From: a virus
Length of the DNA: 42,130 nt
IMG/VR virus record: IMGVR_UViG_3300021425_000067
Span: 1 to 42,130 of that record
Strand: one strand, 5' to 3'
Below are positions 7,332 through 16,051 of this stretch, one piece after another. Position 1 is the first letter of the stretch. Every line of letters begins with the position of its first letter. The notes under the pieces were generated by a model. That model ran no database searches and was not told the origin of the DNA. It worked only from the letters and a program-made list of their open reading frames with translations. The position numbers and the translations under genes are program-made.

Positions 7332-8237
7332 TTATACAAGTCCTTCTACATCTATAGTTGCGTAAGAGAGAGATGGGGTTGATAGGTTAATGTCGAAATC
7401 TCTGTAGTATCCATATATGGTTGTACCATACTTATCAGTATTTGGCCCTGCATACCAAACAACAGGGGTTGTACGTATTTCTGATAGGATACTTTGAACA
7501 CGACGAACAGCATTGGTTTCTACTGTAATGTCGTATTCAGCACGTTGAGCAAATGCTCTTTCAACAATAATCGGGTTGCCGAAGGTATCTCTTTCCTTAC
7601 GGCTAAAGTCTTCGATAGATACCGAAGTATTATATTGTGTCGCACCAAGATCAAGGTAACGACCAATAATAATTTGTCCTACTTCTGCAGTAGAGCCAGT
7701 TTCACTAATTGTAATAGTGACAGTTGGTGAGGTGTAAGGTGGTAGGTCTTCAATTAGAAGCTCTTCTAGCTTACGTTGAGGTTCAAAGAAGTATGTATAC
7801 CAATCAATTACATAAGAGTTATCAATAAGATCAAATGTCTGATTGTAGTATTCACCCTCACTTGTGGTTTCCAACTGTAGTTGTAATTCTGAAGCATCTA
7901 GGTTAAAGAAAGCAACAGCAGTTACAAGTTCGTCTGTAGGGTCTAGCACATAACCGATACTGTTAGACTCACTAACTTGGTCTGTAATCTTTTGGTCAAA
8001 AGCCTTCCACCTGTTAGTAGCAGAGACTTCCAACCACCAAGTACCATCATCTGTTGTAGGGTCATTGCCTGTGTTAGACGCTTGTACACTCTCATACACC
8101 TTGTGTGTGCTAGTACTAATAACCCTATCTTCTAGGGCATAAGTGGTTCCAGAGACCCATACAGAGTAATCATCTTCTGGGACTGTGCTTGAAGTAAGAA
8201 TACTATCTGTAATAGTTACAGGTTTAATTATCCGCAT
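7332..8237 (-). CDS. Tail tip protein with N-terminal carbohydrate-binding-like module
   Basis: This 301-residue protein directly follows the tape measure gene (3 bp apart) and precedes the fibre. Residues about 27-70 (VWVSGTTYALEDRVI, VYESVQASNTGNDP, GTWWLEV) have the aromatic pattern of chitin-binding-type (CBM5/12-like) modules: W at 27, Y, V, then WW. The remainder is beta-rich without recognised motifs. From its place it should be the distal-tail or tip protein that joins the tube to the fibre; the sugar-binding module may contact surface glycans first. Confidence 0.72.
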   Translation of the reverse strand: MRIIKPVTITDSILTSSTVPEDDYSVWVSGTTYALEDRVISTSTHKVYESVQASNTGNDPTTDDGTWWLEVSATNRWKAFDQKITDQVSESNSIGYVLDPTDELVTAVAFFNLDASELQLQLETTSEGEYYNQTFDLIDNSYVIDWYTYFFEPQRKLEELLIEDLPPYTSPTVTITISETGSTAEVGQIIIGRYLDLGATQYNTSVSIEDFSRKERDTFGNPIIVERAFAQRAEYDITVETNAVRRVQSILSEIRTTPVVWYAGPNTDKYGTTIYGYYRDFDINLSTPSLSYATIDVEGLV

Positions 8238-8240
8238 CTA

Positions 8241-11200
8241 TTAAGTCCTTTCAGGCGGTAGTCCATCGACATCAAACTTACGTAATGTGTCACTTGTACG
8301 TTTACTATACTTAATAATCTCAACAAGAGACTGACGAACAAATGCATCAGACTGTACTGTTGAACCTTCATTTGTATCAGAAGGTGTATTTGTAGTTGTA
8401 CCGTTGACCACACTCTGAGTAGGCATAGCAATAGGAGCAGGAATGTTAGCAGGTTGACCAATACGAGCCATAGCTACAGCCTTTTGGTAGTCAAACAAAG
8501 TTTTAAAGTCAACTTCGTTAATACCCTCCATAGCCTCTTTAGCGTCTTCTAACTTCCAGATCATCTCTTGTAATGCACGGTTAGCTGGATTAATAGCCTC
8601 TAGTTCAAGACGACGAAGTTCTGCAGTATTGCCTTGTAGTTCTAGTAGTTGTTTCTCTAGTCCAAGACGTTCATCTAGGATCGCTTTTGCAGCCGCAGCA
8701 GCTTCCTCTTCAGCTTTCTGTCGTGCAGCATCTACAGCAGCAGCAGCCCTAGCAGCTTCTTCTTCTTTTCGTCTTTGCTCTTCTGCAAGCTGATTCTGAA
8801 TACTGAAGATGCTTTGTAATGTACTGATAGCCTCACCACCGTAGAGGTTCTCAAGTTCTTCCAGAGTACCCTTTTGAAAGATACGTTTAACTTCTTCTTG
8901 AGAAGGTACACCTTCAAAACCACTAACTTGCTGCAGTTGTTTTGTATAGTAAGCCAGTTGCTCTCTGGGGTCTAGAAAGGCTCCAACAAGAGTTTGTGTC
9001 TTAGAGATAAAAGCAGCTTGTCCACCTGCAGCAGAAATCAAACGACTTGCAGCTGAAGCTGCATCCATAGAAGCCTCAAGAGCAGTACGACCAAGCCTGT
9101 CAAATGCACCATTAACTGTGGCTAAATCAGAAGTCAACCTTGTCAGGGTTTGCGTCGTTGTCTCTCCTTCATGAGCAAACTCCGACAGTTGAGGAACAAG
9201 AGCAGCCATTTCATCAGAGATATTAGTAAACTCTTCTTGTATCTTAACGAGTGCTTGTTCTTCTGATAACCCCTTAAGGGACACTTGGAACTGGTAAGAG
9301 AAGTCAGAGAAAGCATCAGACCCAACACCCAAAGTGTTAGCCATATCTAGGACACTTTGTTGTACTTGAGATACACCTTCGGTGATAGGATCAGCAGTTT
9401 CTGCACCTGCAACTTCGTATTCAGTACTTCTGCTTTTCATTAGACCAAACAAACGAGAGGTCTCTAGTTTACGGAAAGATTCTACAAGTGTTCCTGTACT
9501 ATCTACAGTAACTCTTAGGCCACTATCCAACTCTTTAACTTTCTTGTTGAATAGGCTAAAGACTGCAGCGACAGCGATCAGTGGAGGAATAGCAGCACCT
9601 ATAGTAGCCATTGTAGCACTTGCACCTGCGCCTGTAGCAGCAGTAGCTACAGCAGCATTAGTACCTACGGCTGTCAAGCCAGCACTTGTAAATCCACCTA
9701 CACCTAGAGAAGCCTTTATACCTGCGGTAAGTGAAGCAGCCCCACCAGCTAGTGCAGCACCCATACCACCCCCAGCAACTAGGTTAGCTGTCGTAGCTCC
9801 AGCAGCAGCACTACCAAAACCACCAGCAAAACCAGCAGCAATAGGAATTAGTATCCTACGCTTAAGAGCCATAGCAGCCATATCTGCTAGTAGCCTGATG
9901 AACATGTCCTTGATAGAGCCTACGAATGACTTAAAGTCTCTCATACCGTTCTGTAGGAAATTAGAGAATGCGTCTGCTACACCATCTACTGCACCAATAA
10001 CTTGCTGGTCTAGGGCATCAGCAAATTCAGTTGCAGTCATCATAGCCTTTTCATAGGCTGTACGAAGGTCTTTTGTGACCTTTGTTGTTTTCTTAGTCTC
10101 TTCTTTTATTTTACCTATAGCAATAAGATATTCTTTAGTGTAACCCATACGCATTAGGGTTTCTACATCATATCTATCAGTAACTTTACCTGTAACTACT
10201 GGCTGAGACATAACAATCTCTTCATCAGACTGAGCTTTTTTCAAGGCTATCGCAGCCTCTAGTGCAATACCCATTTCATCAGCTAGTTTAGCGGCTTCTT
10301 TTTTAGCATCAGAGATAGGGGAAGCCATGTCCAGGCCAGCTAGACGTAGAGCTTCATAAGCACCTTCTCCAAGCTCTTTCTTCAAATCGTTTGCAGTATT
10401 GAAACCATCAATCAACTCTTGGTTAAGTTTATTAGCTTCAACCTGCGCTTGCGTTAAAGGTTCATAGATAGGCGTTCTTGCTTGAGCTTTGAGAATACTT
10501 AAGTTTAGTTCAGCTTCTTTTCTGGAGGCTTGGAGTTGGTCATATAACTCCATTTCCCTCTTTAATAGGTTACCTTTAACTCCTAGTGCTTCACGAGATT
10601 CCTTATATGCATCTCTAGCTTGTTTAGCAGATTCCTGCCTATACTCAGAGCTATTTTTGCCAAACTGAGATTCTATTTCAAGAAGTTTAATTTGATCTCG
10701 TAGTATTCCCATTTGATCTTCATGGGCATCTTTTATTCTTTTAACAGCAGCTTCTCTTTTTTCAACTTCAGAGGTCATCTGTTGTAAGATAGCTAGGCCA
10801 GATTTGTAACTGTTTTGTATAGCTTCTTGTCTAGCTAAAGCTAGTCTGTCTAACTCATCTTGGTCAGCTTTAGCATCAATAATATCATATTCTTCGTTAA
10901 GACGATCTCTAAGCCTTTTAGCGACAAGCTCAGTGACACCAGCCTGTTGTATTTCTAAATTTAAGGCATTCATTGCCTGTCTGCGAACTTCATTTCTATA
11001 CTTAAGGTGGTCTTGACCAAACTTATTTTCTATAGATGCAAGTTTGTTAGCGTCTTCCATAGAACGGATACGCTTTAGGTATTCAGTATTTATCTTAATT
11101 TGTAGCTCTCGCTGTTCATCAAGAGCCTTATCCATTAAGTCATTAAGAGTGTTTATGACACTTTCAGCATCAGCTTGTTTACTTGGGTCAAAAGCAGCAC

Positions 11201-11978
11201 CTATAAGTGCCGACAAACGTTCAGCAACGCTTAAATCAACATTCATAATGTTAGAAGCATTACTGTTGGTTTGTAAGTCTTTTATAAGCTGTAACTGTTC
11301 TTCCCTAAGTTCTTTAATGGCATTTACCCTGTCAACTAAAGCTAGTTGATCAGTAGTTATACCTTGCTCTAAAGCTCGTTGTTCTTGTCTGAAATCCCTA
11401 AGTGTTTTAGTTAATCCAGTTACCTTATCTTTGGCCTCTTCTGCTGACTTAGCAGTTCTCATAAATGCACCAGCTATGGCTGTAGCAATAGGGACTATAA
11501 TACCAAGCCCAGAGAATACAGCAATCGCTGCAGTACTTTTAGCAAGCATAGCAAAAGTACCAATAAGCTGGGTAGCCTGTTGACCAAATGCAACCATAAC
11601 ATTTGTACCAGATTGTACCTGAACAGCAAAGTCACCCACCTGATAACCTGTCTGTTGGAACAGAACCCCAAGTTGGTTTGTTTTTCTGGCAGTTTGTTGT
11701 GCAGCTACACCCCCTGCATTTACAGCAGTACTTAAATCCCTTTGTGCAGCAGCAAAACGTCTAACTTCCGCTGTAGCTTTTTGACTAGAGACACCAAGAG
11801 CTTCGTACTGTCTTTTAGCAGAAAGTAGTATCTTATTATAACGGTCTTGAGAGATACGGTTTTGATCAAGAGCTTTAGATGCCTTGATTATCTGACGTTC
11901 TAGACGTTCAGTAGTGGAAATAGACTCTTTGATTCCTTTATTTCTAACTACTACATCTAATTCGATTAAGTCAGCCAT
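8241..11978 (-). CDS. Tail tape measure protein
   Basis: This 1245-residue protein, the longest in the genome, lies just after the two tail chaperone genes, the standard place. It is rich in Ala, Gln, Glu and Lys with long heptad helices and has hydrophobic stretches: about 146-180 (AAIAVFSGLGIIVPIATAIAGAF) and a Gly/Ala-rich region near 690-810. It sets tail length by stretching inside the tube and is ejected with the DNA. By the usual 0.15 nm per residue it would fit a tail of about 185 nm (estimate from the general rule). It overlaps the upstream chaperone by 8 bp. Confidence 0.93.
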   Translation of the reverse strand: MADLIELDVVVRNKGIKESISTTERLERQIIKASKALDQNRISQDRYNKILLSAKRQYEALGVSSQKATAEVRRFAAAQRDLSTAVNAGGVAAQQTARKTNQLGVLFQQTGYQVGDFAVQVQSGTNVMVAFGQQATQLIGTFAMLAKSTAAIAVFSGLGIIVPIATAIAGAFMRTAKSAEEAKDKVTGLTKTLRDFRQEQRALEQGITTDQLALVDRVNAIKELREEQLQLIKDLQTNSNASNIMNVDLSVAERLSALIGAAFDPSKQADAESVINTLNDLMDKALDEQRELQIKINTEYLKRIRSMEDANKLASIENKFGQDHLKYRNEVRRQAMNALNLEIQQAGVTELVAKRLRDRLNEEYDIIDAKADQDELDRLALARQEAIQNSYKSGLAILQQMTSEVEKREAAVKRIKDAHEDQMGILRDQIKLLEIESQFGKNSSEYRQESAKQARDAYKESREALGVKGNLLKREMELYDQLQASRKEAELNLSILKAQARTPIYEPLTQAQVEANKLNQELIDGFNTANDLKKELGEGAYEALRLAGLDMASPISDAKKEAAKLADEMGIALEAAIALKKAQSDEEIVMSQPVVTGKVTDRYDVETLMRMGYTKEYLIAIGKIKEETKKTTKVTKDLRTAYEKAMMTATEFADALDQQVIGAVDGVADAFSNFLQNGMRDFKSFVGSIKDMFIRLLADMAAMALKRRILIPIAAGFAGGFGSAAAGATTANLVAGGGMGAALAGGAASLTAGIKASLGVGGFTSAGLTAVGTNAAVATAATGAGASATMATIGAAIPPLIAVAAVFSLFNKKVKELDSGLRVTVDSTGTLVESFRKLETSRLFGLMKSRSTEYEVAGAETADPITEGVSQVQQSVLDMANTLGVGSDAFSDFSYQFQVSLKGLSEEQALVKIQEEFTNISDEMAALVPQLSEFAHEGETTTQTLTRLTSDLATVNGAFDRLGRTALEASMDAASAASRLISAAGGQAAFISKTQTLVGAFLDPREQLAYYTKQLQQVSGFEGVPSQEEVKRIFQKGTLEELENLYGGEAISTLQSIFSIQNQLAEEQRRKEEEAARAAAAVDAARQKAEEEAAAAAKAILDERLGLEKQLLELQGNTAELRRLELEAINPANRALQEMIWKLEDAKEAMEGINEVDFKTLFDYQKAVAMARIGQPANIPAPIAMPTQSVVNGTTTNTPSDTNEGSTVQSDAFVRQSLVEIIKYSKRTSDTLRKFDVDGLPPERT

Positions 11979-12291
11979 TCTCTTCGCCTATAGTTTTGAT
12001 CCACAAGTTATCAAGGGACTTTATAGTTTCTATTTCCCACGGTGAAAGTGTGATACTCGTAAGGTCACACCAAGCCTTAATTATGTCGTAGGATATAGGA
12101 TTTGGCCCTGACATCCCATACGTTCTACCTTCGTGTAGTTGTAGGAATGATGACCAGATATGAGCAGCAATATCAGGGAAGAGAGCATCAGAGTTAAACT
12201 GTTCTACCTCGTCTAAACTCTTCCCTAATTGTTTTGCTACTTGGGCTAGGTGTTCAGCTTCGGTTGATTTACCTTTAACCTTCCGACCCAT
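11971..12291 (-). CDS. Tail assembly chaperone, distal (T) part reached by -1 frameshift
   Basis: This 106-residue reading frame follows the G-like gene and is open upstream of its ATG for 16 more codons, back to the slippery site at 12339-12345. The ATG itself has no good ribosome-binding site. This fits the lambda G/GT arrangement, where most ribosomes make G and a few shift -1 to make a G-T fusion, here about 253 residues. The T part is thought to recruit tail tube subunits onto the tape measure. Residues contain W and H aromatics and an acidic C-terminus (KTIGEENG). The gene overlaps the tape measure gene by 8 bp. Confidence 0.82.
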   Translation of the reverse strand: MGRKVKGKSTEAEHLAQVAKQLGKSLDEVEQFNSDALFPDIAAHIWSSFLQLHEGRTYGMSGPNPISYDIIKAWCDLTSITLSPWEIETIKSLDNLWIKTIGEENG

Positions 12292-12307
12292 CCTAAAGGA
12301 ATGTTCT

Positions 12308-12345
12308 GCGAACTCCTCTAGTTCTGCCCTTACTTGTCCAAAAAA
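12308..12345 (-). other. Programmed -1 ribosomal frameshift signal (slippery site plus hairpin)
   Basis: Reading the minus strand, the G frame ends GCT-TTT-TTG-GAC-AAG-TAA. T-TTT-TTG (12345 to 12339) is a valid X-XXY-YYZ slippery heptamer. Eleven bases later a hairpin GAACT-AGAGG-AGTTC (12308-12327, extended by GC pairs with one bulged A) could pause ribosomes. A -1 shift continues GGA-CAA-GTA and enters the T frame without a stop. Confidence 0.82.
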
Positions 12346-12731
12346 GCCTGTGCATCACCTAAAGCAGCGTCTACTTGTTCACGTACCCAAGGGAGCGTAT
12401 CAAATACTTCACGTACTTTAGCTTCTGTGCAATCAGGCTGTTCACCACCAAGGGTGATATTCCAAGACTCAACACACTTAACAAGAAGGTCTAATGCTGA
12501 TGCCTCAATCTCTTCAGCAGTAAGGTTTAGCTTACCACCTGTGCGCTGGGCTTTCATCAACCGACGGTTCTGTTGTGCATGAGAAATAGTTTTATATTTC
12601 TTTGAGTATGGGCCATGCACTGTAATGCTCATCTCTGATCCATCTTCGTTTGTTAGGATTTCAGAGTTTACTGGATTATACAGTGTTACATCTGTGGTTT
12701 CTTTGGTTGTACCAATGTTCATCAAGTCCAT
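12330..12731 (-). CDS. Tail assembly chaperone (G-like)
   Basis: This 133-residue protein sits between the major tail protein and the tape measure with AAGGAG before its start. Its helical second half (LTAEEIEASALDLLVKCVES and on) ends AQAFLDK at the stop. Position, size and the frameshift signal near its 3' end identify it as the G-type chaperone that coats the tape measure before tube assembly. A terminator-like hairpin lies just upstream, which would reduce its expression relative to the tail tube gene. Confidence 0.83.
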   Translation of the reverse strand: MDLMNIGTTKETTDVTLYNPVNSEILTNEDGSEMSITVHGPYSKKYKTISHAQQNRRLMKAQRTGGKLNLTAEEIEASALDLLVKCVESWNITLGGEQPDCTEAKVREVFDTLPWVREQVDAALGDAQAFLDK

Positions 12732-12784
12732 ATCGGGTTCTCCTTTATTTGATGATTTCGGGTTAGTCGGGCTGATTTATTAGA

Positions 12785-12818
12785 GGGGGAGCATCAGACC
12801 CGACACCGACACTCCCCC
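12785..12818 (-). terminator. Hairpin downstream of the tail tube gene (partial terminator/attenuator)
   Basis: The minus-strand transcript can form an 11-bp stem, GGGGGAGUGUC with GAUGCUCCCCC, around a 12-base loop. Two pairs are G-U and exist only in minus-strand RNA, so the element is strand-specific. Only a weak U-containing tail follows (CTAATAAAT), so read-through is expected. It would keep tube protein high and chaperone and tape measure lower. Confidence 0.6.
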
Positions 12819-12833
12819 AACCCTAGCTAGGGA

Positions 12834-13748
12834 TTATGATGTACGTGTCAGTTTGATGTTTGTCTCTTCTGTCTCATCGTATAGAGCAACAAAAGGCATT
12901 GTAATCAAGCGAGACTGTGGGTTCTGTACTGGAACAGAAGCACCATTGTACTTAACTCGTGGGAACAAGAATGTGTAGCTGTTAGAGCCTGTAGGATCAT
13001 CTACAGAAACTTCGATTGAGCTTTCAGTCTCGTTCAAGAATTTGTTGATCAATGTTTCGTCTTCATAGTAGACAGTCATTGTACCTTCAACAACAGCACG
13101 ACCATATTCTAGTGACTGAGCAGCATCTGAACCAACAACGAATGTAGGTGCTAGAGAGTTAGCCAAAGAGAAGTCGATAGATGTCACGATGGAAATTGCA
13201 GAACCACCATCAGAGATAGTACCTGAGTAGCTATCAAAAGGTTGGTTGCTAGAAGCTGCTGTTGGTGTACCACCTGTCGAACCAGTTGAACCTGATTGTG
13301 TCATGGTCTTACCAACCATATCGAATGTACCTGTAACCATTTGGTTAGGTGCAATCGAAACAGCCATGTTAGAAACAGCCATACCAGTAAACAAACGGTA
13401 CTGTGAAATATCTGCTGCTTCGTCTTCCATTGTAAAGTACTTAGGTGTAGTACCAACTTTCAAAACGTTTGTTGAGAATGTGTTAAAGAATGCACTCTCA
13501 AATAGTTCGTCAAAGTCAGCTTTACGAAGGTCGGTTTCAATAGAACCACCTGCTTGCTTGTTACCGTGACGATCAACCCTTGTCATACGGTCTGCTTGGA
13601 TTTCATTACCTTCTACACGATCTTTTGTTAGATCAATAGAGTGCGTGTTGAATGGTAGGTAAGCGAATGTTGGGGTTGCTGGTGTTGTACCAAAGCTAGT
13701 CTCTGCAATATACGACAGACTAGAACGGCTACCTTGTGCAAATGCCAT
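12834..13748 (-). CDS. Major tail (tube) protein
   Basis: This 304-residue protein begins MAFAQGSRSSLSYIAETSFG and has the tail-tube type pattern: ETSFGTTPATP, then a beta-rich domain and an insertion rich in Gly/Ser/Thr near 155-175. Near residue 255 it has SSIEVSVDDPTGS, and the C-terminus is LTRTS. It forms the stacked rings of the non-contractile tail tube. It shares one base with the small upstream gene (TAATG). The hairpin after its stop suits a gene needed in many copies. Confidence 0.87.
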   Translation of the reverse strand: MAFAQGSRSSLSYIAETSFGTTPATPTFAYLPFNTHSIDLTKDRVEGNEIQADRMTRVDRHGNKQAGGSIETDLRKADFDELFESAFFNTFSTNVLKVGTTPKYFTMEDEAADISQYRLFTGMAVSNMAVSIAPNQMVTGTFDMVGKTMTQSGSTGSTGGTPTAASSNQPFDSYSGTISDGGSAISIVTSIDFSLANSLAPTFVVGSDAAQSLEYGRAVVEGTMTVYYEDETLINKFLNETESSIEVSVDDPTGSNSYTFLFPRVKYNGASVPVQNPQSRLITMPFVALYDETEETNIKLTRTS

Positions 13749-13906
13749 TAGTTATCTCCTTCAAGAGTATCTTGTGTGATTGTTGTTTTCGCCTTGGGAG
13801 CTTCAACCAAATGTTCAGGTAGCCCTTTGGCAATTTTAGCAGGGATTTTATCTCCCTCTTTATATGATTTACCTTGACAGGCAAAGTTTTGTTTTGCTGT
13901 ATACAT
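13748..13906 (-). CDS. 52-residue head-tail region protein
   Basis: This small ORF encodes MYTAKQNFACQGKSYKEGDK, a Pro/Lys middle and an acidic end. Its stop overlaps the tail tube start as TAATG, which implies coupled translation. It lies between the tail terminator and the tube gene. No function is recognised; similar mini-proteins occur at this place in related phage clusters. Confidence 0.68.
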   Translation of the reverse strand: MYTAKQNFACQGKSYKEGDKIPAKIAKGLPEHLVEAPKAKTTITQDTLEGDN

Positions 13907-13918
13907 AAGCAATTCCTC

Positions 13919-14341
13919 TTATTGGGAGTAGACATACCAACCGATATTTACTGTTGCATAATACCAAGGGCTATCTACAAACCCACTGTCTCTTTCTGCA
14001 TAGTCTACAGAAACAATTATTTCATCTCCACCTGCTGGTGTAAAAGAGATGTCTGTCGTAGCATCAAAGGCATCCATTACCTTATTAGCTAGTTCATCAG
14101 CAGCAGCAGGGCCAGAACCCTCTGGTGTATAACAGAATACACGGAAGACACCATCGTATCTCTGCTGTGGATTTAAGCCTCGTACAGAAGGTCTACGTGC
14201 AACTGGTACAAAGGCCACCTTAAGAAAGCTAGACCCTGTTGTAGGCTCAAAAGAAACATTCTCATAGGCAATGTCAGGTAAGTCGGCTGTATTAGCTAAA
14301 TGGCTCTCAAGAGCAGCACGTATATTATTATAAATGCTCAT
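13919..14341 (-). CDS. Tail terminator / completion protein
   Basis: This 140-residue protein has the fold pattern of DUF4128-type tail terminators: an N-terminal helix (SIYNNIRAALESHLAN), then strands and RGLNPQQRYDGVFRVFCYTP, and a strand-rich end (YYATVNIGWYVYS). It lies after the gp10-like gene and before the tube gene, as expected for the protein that caps the finished tail and joins it to the head. It overlaps the upstream gene by 4 bp. Confidence 0.77.
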   Translation of the reverse strand: MSIYNNIRAALESHLANTADLPDIAYENVSFEPTTGSSFLKVAFVPVARRPSVRGLNPQQRYDGVFRVFCYTPEGSGPAAADELANKVMDAFDATTDISFTPAGGDEIIVSVDYAERDSGFVDSPWYYATVNIGWYVYSQ

Positions 14342-14751
14342 CCGAATTTATTCCTAATTCTCTGAAAGACATGGTAACCACTAGAACGCCAGTTAGCACC
14401 ATCTTCTACATCTCTTGCATGTGGTGAACGGTTTCTCAAAGTAATCTTTACGTTATCTTGCTCTAACATATCTGAAACATTTAGTGCTTGTATGTCACCT
14501 AATAGTTGACCGTAAGCCTCTTGTCTCTTCTGTTCAGGGTTTTGATTTCTTGGTTTGTTTTCAGAAGTACGAGAACGACCGCCACCCTGACCTGCACGTT
14601 TGATAGAGAATGAGGTAACATACGCACCAGTATCTACAGGAGATATACGAGTGGCATAATCAGCTATATCCTCAAGCCTATTTTCGATCTGCTCTTCAGC
14701 CATATCATTTAGGCGACCTTTAAGTCTGTCGAAGGTAGCTTGTACAGACAT
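14338..14751 (-). CDS. HK97 gp10-like head-tail joining protein
   Basis: This 137-residue protein starts with a long amphipathic helix (QATFDRLKGRLNDMAEEQ), then SPVDTGAYVTSFSIKR, the most telling motif of the gp10-like family, a basic Gly/Arg/Asn loop, and SPHARDVEDGANWR near the end. Position between the stopper-like gene and the tail terminator fits. It overlaps both neighbours by a few bases. Confidence 0.82.
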   Translation of the reverse strand: MSVQATFDRLKGRLNDMAEEQIENRLEDIADYATRISPVDTGAYVTSFSIKRAGQGGGRSRTSENKPRNQNPEQKRQEAYGQLLGDIQALNVSDMLEQDNVKITLRNRSPHARDVEDGANWRSSGYHVFQRIRNKFG

Positions 14752-15110
14752 TATTCTACAACCTCACAGATGTAACAAATCTTAACACCAGCGGAAAATA
14801 TTGTATTTACTCTTACGATATTGACTGTATCACCTTGGCCTAAGATTTGGTCTTCATCGTCAGGTTCTACTGCAAGTCCTAATGCAGGTACGACACAACG
14901 ACGAGAACCTCGTCTGACTTCATCACCAATGGGTAGTCCAGTGGAAAAATTGAAGAAGTAACCATCAAAAGTATAATCTGTCGTAGCACCACCTGAAACT
15001 GAACCTGTAGCAGGATCGTATGTACCAGCAGTTGTCTTCTTGCGTAGTGTTAGTTCTTCGCCGTGATCCTGAACCAACTTAAGGAGATCATAAGCTCTAA
15101 AAGTAGCCAT
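14751..15110 (-). CDS. Head-tail connector (stopper-like) protein
   Basis: This 119-residue, beta-rich protein has the LTLRKKTTAGTYDPATGSV segment seen in head-closure proteins, followed by a barrel-like set of strands. It comes after the adaptor and before the gp10-like gene, the usual place for the stopper that plugs the portal after packaging. The call is mostly from order and size. It shares one base with the next gene. Confidence 0.72.
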   Translation of the reverse strand: MATFRAYDLLKLVQDHGEELTLRKKTTAGTYDPATGSVSGGATTDYTFDGYFFNFSTGLPIGDEVRRGSRRCVVPALGLAVEPDDEDQILGQGDTVNIVRVNTIFSAGVKICYICEVVE

Positions 15111-15121
15111 CTGAGTTCTCC

Positions 15122-15589
15122 TTAATCGTATTCTGAGCCGTAGTCATCACCATTGTAATTAGGTGGGTTACGGAAACGGTCTCGACGGAATGATGGTTGA
15201 ACACGGTCTGTGTTTGCACGTACCGTATCAATTACAGTCTTACTTATACCACCAGCTTTAATACCCACGACAGCACCAGCTTTCTTACCTTGGTATTCTA
15301 GGTTTTCGGCTAGTGTGGTATATTGTTTGGCTAGGTCTGTATAGTCTGCACTTAAAGCACCATCAAGTTGCGTGTTTACTTGCCGTGAATACTTAGCAGC
15401 AACAGTTCTTGCACACCAAGCAGCAGCAAAGTAAATGTTATCATTAGTTTGGGCTAGACCGAAAGTGATCTCTTCGTTCTGCACTTGTTGATCATTAGTG
15501 TCTGTGTCTCCAAGAAGCAGACGTACAGAATTTAAACGACCAGATGCAGTCGTAGTTCCAAGATCAGTTTCGTCGTAGCTCCAAGCCAT
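15122..15589 (-). CDS. Head-tail adaptor protein
   Basis: This 155-residue protein has a helical core: RLNSVRLLLGDTDTND, then EITFGLAQTNDNIYFAAAWC and the AKYSRQVNTQL and YTTLAENLEYQGKK helices. This resembles gp6-type adaptors that dock on the portal. The tail (RDRFRNPPNYNGDDYGSEYD) is probably disordered. Order in the array agrees. The start has AGTTCTCC-type spacing, not a strong site. Confidence 0.72.
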   Translation of the reverse strand: MAWSYDETDLGTTTASGRLNSVRLLLGDTDTNDQQVQNEEITFGLAQTNDNIYFAAAWCARTVAAKYSRQVNTQLDGALSADYTDLAKQYTTLAENLEYQGKKAGAVVGIKAGGISKTVIDTVRANTDRVQPSFRRDRFRNPPNYNGDDYGSEYD

Positions 15590-15591
15590 GA

Positions 15592-15981
15592 TTAGTTCTC
15601 CAAGTGTCCGTAAGTTCTACGCCAACTACGAATAAGTCCACGTTGCTTATCTGCGATTTTGGACTTCTTACATTTTTTCTTATCAAAGTCTGCTTGTGAT
15701 TGGGACTTATCTTTAACCTTGGCGTTAATTGCATCTACAACATCATGTAGTCCAGCAACATCAAGTTCTTCTAGTCCATCACCAACCTTTGTTTTAACTT
15801 CCATTTCGGAATTATGGTGCAACCAACCTTTGTTATAGAGTATCTCTACACGAATTTCGTCTACACCTAGCTCTTTCCACTTGAACTCATCACCAGCTTT
15901 GAAGTTACGCTTATGCCCATTAAAGGGAATACGTACAAATACAGGACGGTCAAACTGAAAGGGTATTGGTCTTCGGGCCAT
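15592..15981 (-). CDS. Hypothetical head protein following the capsid gene
   Basis: This protein has 129 residues from ATG 15981 (MARRPIPFQF), with GAGGAA ahead of it. A TTG start at 16071 would extend it over the capsid stop but has no ribosome-binding site. The first half is beta-rich (FVRIPFNGHKRNFKAGDEF); the second is very basic (KKKCKKSKIADK). Some phages carry similar short proteins between capsid and adaptor. No function is recognised. Confidence 0.68.
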   Translation of the reverse strand: MARRPIPFQFDRPVFVRIPFNGHKRNFKAGDEFKWKELGVDEIRVEILYNKGWLHHNSEMEVKTKVGDGLEELDVAGLHDVVDAINAKVKDKSQSQADFDKKKCKKSKIADKQRGLIRSWRRTYGHLEN

Positions 15982-16017
15982 ATCGTCTTCTTCCTCAGTA
16001 TCTATTGTCGGGGAGGA

Positions 16018-16041
16018 TGATGGGGACTTACGCCCCCACCA
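16018..16041 (-). other. Hairpin just after the capsid gene
   Basis: On the minus strand TGGTGGGG and CCCCATCA form an 8-bp stem (one G-U) around GCGTAAGT, starting 10 bases after the capsid stop. No U-tract follows, so it is more likely to stabilise the capsid mRNA or slow ribosomes or polymerase than to terminate. Confidence 0.4.
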
Positions 16042-16051
16042 AAGTTTTATC

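Noticed and set aside
9382-10056. 224-codon open frame opposite the tape measure gene
   Set aside because: Low-complexity Ala/Pro/Val translation that mirrors the Ala/Gly-rich part of the tape measure; no ribosome-binding site and opposite to a clear gene.
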